A stretch of 11,792 nucleotides of DNA from DYMC01 sp035406705 (GTDB lineage Bacteria > Verrucomicrobiota > Lentisphaeria > Victivallales > GWF2-50-93): positions 1-11,792 of the forward strand of contig CAYRRM010000057.1 of the NCBI GenBank assembly GCA_964426675.1, written 5' to 3'. The notes under the pieces are model-generated. The model did not search any database. It was not told the origin of the DNA and saw only the letters and a list, made by a program, of their open reading frames with translations. A program made the translations under genes and the position numbers. Each line of letters starts with the position of its first letter. The first letter of the stretch is position 1. This document shows, piece after piece, positions 6,616 to 11,792 of the stretch.

Positions 6616-7523
6616 GTACAATCTTGGTTACTGGAGCAGGTGGTTATTTGGGTTCTAAATTTTTAAAATTTCTGCCTCGAGGGGTAAAGATTTTTGCTAT
6701 GTTACATAAAAAAAAAGACGTACCTTTATTATCATTGCCAAACATTCATTATTTTATAGGGGATATCACAGATGAAAAATCTTATGTTCAATTCATTCGA
6801 AAATCAAAAATTATCGTTCATCTTGCAGCAATTAAGGGAACCCAAATGTGCAATGAAAATATTGGTAAAACAATTATGACAAATGTTTATGGAACCCATC
6901 TATTGATAGAAAATGCCATTCGTTATGGTGTTGAAAGATTTGTTTTTGCTTCGACTTATTGGGTTTATGGGGATAAAAAACCTCCATTTAGAGAAGATGT
7001 TTCTATTCAACCGACTGAAGTGTATGGGATGTCCAAGGCTTTGTCCGAAAAGGAGATAATGTCCCGTTTAACAAATTATCTGATTTTAAGATTTTCTAAT
7101 ATCTATGGCCCAAGCAGGTTGACAGGTGAGGATGATGTTGTTTTTCATTTTATAAAAAAAGCCTGGGAGGGGAAGGATATTATTCTTCATAATTGTGGCA
7201 AGCATAAACTCGACTTTATATATATTGACGAAGTATGTCAATGCTTAGCGAAGTTTGTAGTAAGTAATCACACTGGTATTTTTAATATCGGATACGGTAA
7301 ACCCACCAGTATTAAAAAATTGTCACAAATAATTAGCGAAGTTTTCAAGAAAAAGTATAAGACACAGGTGAAGGTGGTTTGTTGTTCCTCTACATCAAAT
7401 GAATTCTTAGACAGATGGCTTGATACAAAGAAAGCACGACAAACTGATTTTCTGGTCACTGATTCCTTAAAGAAAAATATATCTCGATATGTGGGATACT
7501 ATATAGCACAACACAAAGAGTAG
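6609..7523 (+). CDS. NAD(P)-dependent SDR, divergent sugar epimerase/reductase
   Basis: A 304-residue extended SDR, the third in the operon. It has GAGGYLG at residues 9-15, HLAAIKG at 71-77, STYWVYG at 115-121 and the catalytic Tyr139/Lys143 in YGMSK. NIYGPSR and DFIYIDEV mark the substrate half. The second strand ends in FAMLHKKKD without the acidic residue seen in the other two SDRs, so cofactor preference may shift towards NADP, as in sugar reductases. The catalytic strand STYWVYG shares its unusual Trp with the 2271 SDR. Identity over the rest looks modest. The reaction could be epimerisation or reduction of a keto-sugar; the sequence does not decide. It overlaps the PseG-like gene by seven bases and ends three bases before the WbqC gene. 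Confidence 0.85.
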   Translation: MLSTILVTGAGGYLGSKFLKFLPRGVKIFAMLHKKKDVPLLSLPNIHYFIGDITDEKSYVQFIRKSKIIVHLAAIKGTQMCNENIGKTIMTNVYGTHLLIENAIRYGVERFVFASTYWVYGDKKPPFREDVSIQPTEVYGMSKALSEKEIMSRLTNYLILRFSNIYGPSRLTGEDDVVFHFIKKAWEGKDIILHNCGKHKLDFIYIDEVCQCLAKFVVSNHTGIFNIGYGKPTSIKKLSQIISEVFKKKYKTQVKVVCCSSTSNEFLDRWLDTKKARQTDFLVTDSLKKNISRYVGYYIAQHKE

Positions 7524-7526
7524 AAT

Positions 7527-8240
7527 ATGCGTATTTCTATACATCAGCCACAGTACTTTCCGTGGCTTGGTTATTTTGATAAGATCGCAACAGTGGATGT
7601 GTTTGTTCTTCTTGATAATGTTCCATATTCCAAAAATTACTTTTATAATAGAAATAGAATCAAAATAAAGGGCGGGTGGACATGGATAACCGTTCCTGTT
7701 ATCACAAAAGGAAGGATGGGGCAGTTAATTAAAGATGTAGAAATAGATAACAAATGGTTATGGAGGGACAAACATTTGAAAAGTATATACTTGGCTTATA
7801 AGAAAGCGCCGTATTTTGATATTTACTTCAGCGGTGTGGAAGATATTTTGAAAAGAGAATGGTTTTTACTTGCAGAACTTTGTGAAGAGACTATTAAATT
7901 TATAATGATGGCGTTTAATATTCATACACCAATTTATAAAGCAAGTCAATTAGGAGTTTCGGGAAGTAAGGAAGATTTACTTATCCAGATTTGTAAAACA
8001 CTGAGAGCTGAAGAATATCTTTCGGGCAGAGATGGAAGAAATTATTTAAATCTTGATAAATGGCACAAAGCTGGCATAAAAGTTTTTTTTCAGGACTTTA
8101 AGAATCCAAAGTACCCACAGTTACATGGAGATTTTTTGCCGCAGATGTCAGCACTCGACTTTTTATTTAATTGCGGTGAAAACAGTTTGAAGATTTTACT
8201 GGATGAAAATGGAGAAAAGGTGGATTATCTTCTAAAATGA
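7527..8240 (+). CDS. WbqC-family protein
   Basis: A 237-residue protein matching the WbqC-like family throughout. It has the N-terminal HQPQYFPWLGYFDKI at residues 6-20, LLDNVPYSKNYFYNRN at 28-43, WITVPV at 53-58, EYLSG at 163-167 and the C-terminal SALDFLFNCG at 208-217. His6, Gln7, Asp30 and the NRN block are invariant-looking and may form an active site. The family is found in LPS and O-antigen clusters. To my knowledge its biochemistry is not firmly established; a role in attaching a substituent to an amino sugar is a guess from context. The presence of a deacetylase in the same operon makes an N-substitution role attractive but unproven. It starts three bases after the SDR and its stop overlaps the synthase gene by ATGA. 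Confidence 0.9.
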   Translation: MRISIHQPQYFPWLGYFDKIATVDVFVLLDNVPYSKNYFYNRNRIKIKGGWTWITVPVITKGRMGQLIKDVEIDNKWLWRDKHLKSIYLAYKKAPYFDIYFSGVEDILKREWFLLAELCEETIKFIMMAFNIHTPIYKASQLGVSGSKEDLLIQICKTLRAEEYLSGRDGRNYLNLDKWHKAGIKVFFQDFKNPKYPQLHGDFLPQMSALDFLFNCGENSLKILLDENGEKVDYLLK

Positions 8241-9304
8241 TCAGAATGAAGAACATTAAAATTGCAAATAAGATTGTTGGACACAGAAAATCTGTATTTA
8301 TTATTGCAGAAATAGGATGTAATTTTGAAAATGATTTTAGTCGAGCAGTTGAAATGATTGAGAAGGCAAGTGAGGCAGGTGTGGATGCAGTAAAGTTTCA
8401 AACTTTTAATCCCGATACACTTGTCACAAAGACCGCTCCAAAATTCTGGGATATAAAGGGTTGCCCTGGAGAGACACAGTTTGAGGAGTTCTCTCAAATG
8501 TATCGTTTAAATTTTTCTCAATATAAAGAACTGAAGAAAATTGCAGATTGCCTTGGAATAATTTTTTTCTCTACACCTTCTGATGAAGAATCAGGAGACA
8601 TGCTTGAAGAATTGGGTGTACCGGTCTATAAAGTTGCATCTATGGATATTACCAATATTCCTTTTTTAAAATACATTGCAAAAAAGAAAAAGCCGATAAT
8701 TCTTTCAACAGGTGCTTCAACAATTCAAGAAATTAAAGAGGCAGTTAAAGCAATTGAATCTGAAGGGAATAAAAAAATTATACTGTTTCATTGTATAACC
8801 AACTATCCAACAAACATTTCAAATGTTAATATGGCAATGATGCAAGATATTCAACGGCATTTCTCATCATATCCCGTGGGCTACTCAGACCATACAAAAA
8901 TGCCAGAAAGTTTGGCCGTGATACTAGCAGCAGTTGGATGTGGTGCAAAGGTGATTGAAAAACATTTTACTTTTGATAAGAATAGACCTGGTTATGACCA
9001 TGAAATATCTGCTGATTATAAAGATATGGAAGAAATAGTAAAAAATATCAGGATTGTTGAAAATATTTTCGGAAATAATGTGAAAGCTCCTATCCCGGGC
9101 GAAAAAAGGGCGAGAAAATTTGGAAGGCGGAGTATTGTAGCAAAGGTGGATATACGCAAAGGAATGACGATCAGTAAAGAAATGTTAATTATCAAAAGAC
9201 CAGGAACCGGGATAGAGCCGAAATTTTTAGACCGGGTTATAGGTAAAATTGCAAAAAAAACCATTAAAGCAGATACTGTATTAAAATGGGAGATGCTTAG
9301 ATGA
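8237..9304 (+). CDS. NeuB/PseI-family nonulosonate (sialic acid-like) synthase
   Basis: A 355-residue synthase that condenses PEP with a six-carbon amino sugar to a nine-carbon acid. The TIM-barrel part carries AEIG at 24-27, AVKFQTF at 51-57, FSTPSDEES at 111-119, Lys132 and Ser135 in YKVAS, LSTGAS at 156-161, GYSDHT at 215-220, EKHFT at 241-245 and YDHEIS at 253-258. His219 and His243 correspond to the two metal-binding histidines of meningococcal NeuB. A SAF (antifreeze-like) domain covers about 297-355, with RRS at 297-299 giving the conserved arginine. Length is normal. The usual NHNG/NHEG segment after AEIG reads NFEN, an active-site-adjacent change. NeuB, PseI and LegI cannot be told apart here; the PseG-like neighbour favours a pseudaminic-type route. 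ATG at 8237 overlaps the upstream stop; ATG at 8246 is an alternative. Confidence 0.92.
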   Translation: MIRMKNIKIANKIVGHRKSVFIIAEIGCNFENDFSRAVEMIEKASEAGVDAVKFQTFNPDTLVTKTAPKFWDIKGCPGETQFEEFSQMYRLNFSQYKELKKIADCLGIIFFSTPSDEESGDMLEELGVPVYKVASMDITNIPFLKYIAKKKKPIILSTGASTIQEIKEAVKAIESEGNKKIILFHCITNYPTNISNVNMAMMQDIQRHFSSYPVGYSDHTKMPESLAVILAAVGCGAKVIEKHFTFDKNRPGYDHEISADYKDMEEIVKNIRIVENIFGNNVKAPIPGEKRARKFGRRSIVAKVDIRKGMTISKEMLIIKRPGTGIEPKFLDRVIGKIAKKTIKADTVLKWEMLR

Positions 9305-9945
9305 ATAAATCAGGAGATTATCATGATTATGTCTTCAAAAACGGTAAACTGGTGGGAGATTTTGAAGGTATGTATCGATATTCTGCTGTTACTCCTTGGC
9401 ACCAGGACAGAACAGCAAACGAGTGGTACACAGAAATCGCTATTGTAATGTTAAAAGAGAAAGCGCCTTATAATAAAATTCTTGAAATCGGTTGTGGTTT
9501 AGGTTATTTTGCAAAAAAATTAAAACGCATGGGCAAAGACATCGATGCATTTGATATCAGTGCAACTGCCATAAAAAAAGCAAAAACACTTCATAAGGGA
9601 ATTCATTTCTATATCGATGACATAACAAAAAAAAGTTTTAATCCGCTTAGAAGATATGACCTTGTGGTGGCCAAAGATATTTTTTGGTACGTGTTTCCAG
9701 AATTAGAGGATGTATTCGCAAATATTAAAAAATGTATTAAGCCAAAAAAATTCCTTTTTGTTTCACAATCCTTTCCTGCATTGAATACTAATTTTGTGGG
9801 AAAAGATATAATATCAGATCCTGAAACTTTGATTGACCTGTTAGTAAAGAAAATAGGGATAGAACCAATAAATGCTATTTTTGTAAGAAGATTTATGTAC
9901 AAGGCAGACGGACCCACACTACACTTTTTAGGGTTGAAAATTTAG
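9301..9945 (+). CDS. Class I SAM-dependent methyltransferase
   Basis: A 214-residue methyltransferase with a Rossmann fold. Motif I is LEIGCGLGYF at residues 61-70, the acidic end of strand 2 is Asp85 in AFDIS, and DD at 106-107 fits the adenine-side loop. The first 45 residues (YHDYVFKNGKLVGDFE, then PWHQDR) form a conserved N-terminus I know from methyltransferases of surface-polysaccharide clusters. It probably O- or N-methylates a sugar; the acceptor is unknown. It overlaps the synthase gene by ATGA, so it may methylate the nonulosonate or its precursor. Alternatively it caps the finished glycan. No membrane segment or signal peptide is seen. The family is secure and the substrate is inference. 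Confidence 0.86.
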   Translation: MNKSGDYHDYVFKNGKLVGDFEGMYRYSAVTPWHQDRTANEWYTEIAIVMLKEKAPYNKILEIGCGLGYFAKKLKRMGKDIDAFDISATAIKKAKTLHKGIHFYIDDITKKSFNPLRRYDLVVAKDIFWYVFPELEDVFANIKKCIKPKKFLFVSQSFPALNTNFVGKDIISDPETLIDLLVKKIGIEPINAIFVRRFMYKADGPTLHFLGLKI

Positions 9946-9950
9946 GGAGA
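9944..9950 (+). promoter_or_regulatory. Strong Shine-Dalgarno before the 13-codon ORF
   Basis: AGGGAGA begins within the methyltransferase stop codon and lies three to five bases before an ATG at 9954. It serves a 13-codon ORF and not directly the large gene, whose own ATG at 9992 has only a weak purine run upstream. Confidence 0.55.
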
Positions 9951-9953
9951 TTC

Positions 9954-9995
9954 ATGACAAATTTTTTAAAAGCTGAAGAATACTTGTTATTATGA
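9954..9995 (+). CDS. Possible 13-codon coupling ORF
   Basis: A tiny ORF of 13 codons encodes MTNFLKAEEYLLL. It has the best ribosome binding site in this junction and its TGA at 9993-9995 overlaps the ATG at 9992 of the following large gene. Ribosomes ending here could restart on the large gene, as in translational coupling. Alternatively it is the relic of an original N-terminus lost by a one-base change, since a -1 shift at the overlap would join the two frames. I see no independent function in the peptide. It is listed because its position and signal are hard to ignore; it may be chance. Confidence 0.35.
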   Translation: MTNFLKAEEYLLL

Positions 9996-11792
9996 AGTTG
10001 ATTCTCGTTGAAAATGAGGAAGAAGTACGCGTATTAGCTGATAAACTTGGAAATACTACTGATTTTTTTTGGGTTGCTTTAGCACCTTTTGCAATTCCAG
10101 AACTGGAAAAACTAAATCTACATTTCGAAGTCATTGATAAATACTTTTCAAAAAAAGAATTATGGGATGCTACTGGTTATAACACTTACAATAGAGTTTC
10201 TGACCTAATTGCCTTTGTTGATAACTTTATCAAAAAAAATATTAAAGAAATTGGAGACATCAATATTCTTCATTGTTATAAACATCAACTCTTACTTCTT
10301 TTTGACGGGATAATTTATCGTCTTTTTGCATTGGATAGCCTAATAAGAAAGTTAGAACCAGTATCAATTTTTATTTGCTGCAGAAAATCTGAGTCCTTTT
10401 CTTCAAGGGATTATTTGTTCAGTTTAAATGATACACTATGGGTAAAGTGTTTATCTCTTCCTGAATGGAATAATATAAAAATTAATCTTATTACTTATCA
10501 TCTATTGCAAAGGGACAACCCTGAGATTAAAAGAAGAAAAGCATTTAAAGAAGTTATAAAACAAATTCCCATGTTTTATAAATTAGTCAAAAGTGTAAGA
10601 ATATGTCGGAAATTCGGATGGAAAAGTTTTGTAAAACCTTTTACTAATAATAAAAAAATAATTCTAATCCCGCCTGAATATGAGTGGTCTTCCACGATAC
10701 CAATTTTTTTAAAAAACGGTTTTTATTTTGACTTTATCGACTTACTGGATTATAAAGGAATGAAAAAATATTCAATGTGCATAACAAATGTAATCGAAAA
10801 ATTAAAGAAAGAAAGATATTACAAGGACAAATTTTCTTTTCATCAATATAATTTTTATTCAATCCTGAATCCAATTATAGAAAAAATGCTTCTTGATGGT
10901 CTAACAAGAAGTTTCTATATTCAAAAAAAAATAAGAAAGATTATTAAAAAAAATACTCCAAGGGCAATTCTATTCTCAGCTATTTCCAATCCTGATTACT
11001 GGCTGTGGGTACAATTTTTCAAAAAATCAAAAATTCCCATAATATGTTGGCAGCATGGTTCTCAAAGTTTTTATGAAGGAAGGGGAACTGCTGAAACTGA
11101 ATTACTTTATACTGACTATTACTTTACTTATGGCCCGGATGTTACTGAAGCATACAATCAACTTAAATCTGAATACAACTTTCGATCAGTTAATATTGGA
11201 AGTTCAACGATAGACGTACTGAAAGACATCAAAGGTTCTGAAAAATACATTTTATATGCCACAACAAATTATTATCAGAATCATCTTTATTTTGGAATTT
11301 ATCCGCCATTTTCAGACATTGATTTGTATTATGTTCAGAAAAAAATATTAAATTTTCTGGGATCTCTAAAAAACGAAAGGATTATTTTTAAACTTCATCC
11401 TAATGTATCTTTTCGGATTTATCCGGATCTAATTTTAAAAAAGAACAATATAGAGGTTATAAGAACGGAAAAATCATTTATAGAGCTACTTCCTGATGCG
11501 AAATTGATTATTCTTGATTGGCCTTCGACCACTCTCTTACAGGCAGCTGCAACACGTAAACCAATCTTTGTTCTGACTAATTTTTCAAAATTGAAACCAG
11601 AAGCATTAATTCTGTTACGAAGGAGAGCTGTTTGTGGAGAGACAGTTGAACAATTGATAGAGGCACTTAATTTTTACTTAAAACATGGTATTTATCCATC
11701 TGATGTGCATGACAGAGAATTTCTCAAAATGTACGGGACTTACCTTGATGATGGAAAAAGCGCTGAGAGGGCATTTAACAAAATACTGGAGA
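9992..11792 (+). CDS. Large GT-B/capsule-transferase-like protein, 3' end outside window
   Basis: An open frame of 600 complete codons with no stop before the window ends. No clear domain is seen in the first 300 residues, which are rich in Lys, Ile and Phe. The second half shows WQHGSQ around residues 353-358, TYGPDV near 382, KLHPN at 467-471 and LDWPSTTLLQA at 508-518. This order (Gln-His-Gly, then Leu-His-Pro, then Asp-x-Pro-Ser-Thr) resembles the nucleotide-binding half of GT-B enzymes such as TagF-type polymerases and capsule transferases. As the last gene after a CMP-sugar pathway it is a good candidate to transfer the nonulosonate to a glycan, but this is inference. No signal peptide or membrane segment is visible, so it is probably cytoplasmic or membrane-associated. 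A hand count gives 15 G+C of 60 at 10921-10980, so it looks more AT-rich than the upstream genes. The conserved motifs near the right edge suggest only a short tail is missing. Confidence 0.8.
   Translation, partial: MKLILVENEEEVRVLADKLGNTTDFFWVALAPFAIPELEKLNLHFEVIDKYFSKKELWDATGYNTYNRVSDLIAFVDNFIKKNIKEIGDINILHCYKHQLLLLFDGIIYRLFALDSLIRKLEPVSIFICCRKSESFSSRDYLFSLNDTLWVKCLSLPEWNNIKINLITYHLLQRDNPEIKRRKAFKEVIKQIPMFYKLVKSVRICRKFGWKSFVKPFTNNKKIILIPPEYEWSSTIPIFLKNGFYFDFIDLLDYKGMKKYSMCITNVIEKLKKERYYKDKFSFHQYNFYSILNPIIEKMLLDGLTRSFYIQKKIRKIIKKNTPRAILFSAISNPDYWLWVQFFKKSKIPIICWQHGSQSFYEGRGTAETELLYTDYYFTYGPDVTEAYNQLKSEYNFRSVNIGSSTIDVLKDIKGSEKYILYATTNYYQNHLYFGIYPPFSDIDLYYVQKKILNFLGSLKNERIIFKLHPNVSFRIYPDLILKKNNIEVIRTEKSFIELLPDAKLIILDWPSTTLLQAAATRKPIFVLTNFSKLKPEALILLRRRAVCGETVEQLIEALNFYLKHGIYPSDVHDREFLKMYGTYLDDGKSAERAFNKILE

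Noticed and set aside
8237..9304. Reading the synthase and cytidylyltransferase as a Kdo pathway
   Set aside because: The synthase has NeuB landmarks and a C-terminal SAF domain, which KdsA lacks, and a PseG-like hydrolase is present.
823..10134. Minus-strand open frames of 60 to 119 codons across the window
   Set aside because: All lie antisense to genes with clear protein motifs, have no recognisable motifs themselves, and their length is expected opposite AT-rich coding sequence.
1..11792. tRNA, rRNA, CRISPR, insertion sequences, riboswitches, intrinsic terminators
   Set aside because: Reading both strands showed no array of repeats, no transposase or terminal repeats, no cloverleaf and no GC-rich hairpin with a U-run; coding density leaves almost no room.

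Overview
The window is a tightly packed, entirely plus-strand stretch of a cell-surface glycan operon from a low-GC bacterium. It holds eleven complete genes and a twelfth that runs off the right edge. Neighbouring genes overlap by 4 to 7 bases (often as ATGA) or are separated by 1 to 4 bases, so one polycistronic transcript with translational coupling is likely. TGA is used repeatedly as a stop, so the code is standard. The proteins are rich in Lys, Ile and Glu. Nothing in the window fixes the species.

Left part (56-3822): an extended-SDR sugar-nucleotide epimerase, a DegT/StrS-type PLP aminotransferase, a second SDR and a CMP-sugar cytidylyltransferase of the NeuA type. Middle (3819-6615): a radical SAM enzyme with a short SPASM/twitch-like C-terminus, a PIG-L/LmbE deacetylase and a PseG/SpsG-type UDP-sugar hydrolase. 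Right part (6609-9945): a third SDR, a WbqC-family protein, a NeuB/PseI-type synthase with a SAF domain, and a SAM methyltransferase. The right edge (9992 to the end) is a large protein of at least 600 residues with GT-B/capsule-transferase-like motifs. It is preceded by a 13-codon ORF that carries a strong Shine-Dalgarno and overlaps its start by ATGA.

The trio of PseG-like hydrolase, NeuB-like synthase and NeuA-like cytidylyltransferase is the core of a nonulosonic (sialic-acid-like) pathway: UDP is removed from an amino sugar, the sugar is condensed with PEP to a nine-carbon acid, and CMP is attached. The surrounding genes do not match the standard pseudaminic or legionaminic sets. No PseB-type dehydratase and no PseH-type GNAT acetyltransferase is present, and none of the three SDRs has the dehydratase Thr-Asp-Glu motif. 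Instead there are a radical SAM enzyme, a deacetylase, a WbqC protein and a methyltransferase. My main inference is that this operon makes an unusual nonulosonate or related 3-deoxy-ulosonic acid, possibly epimerised or oxidised by radical chemistry, de-N-acetylated and re-substituted. The terminal gene is a candidate transferase for it. Missing steps may lie outside the window.
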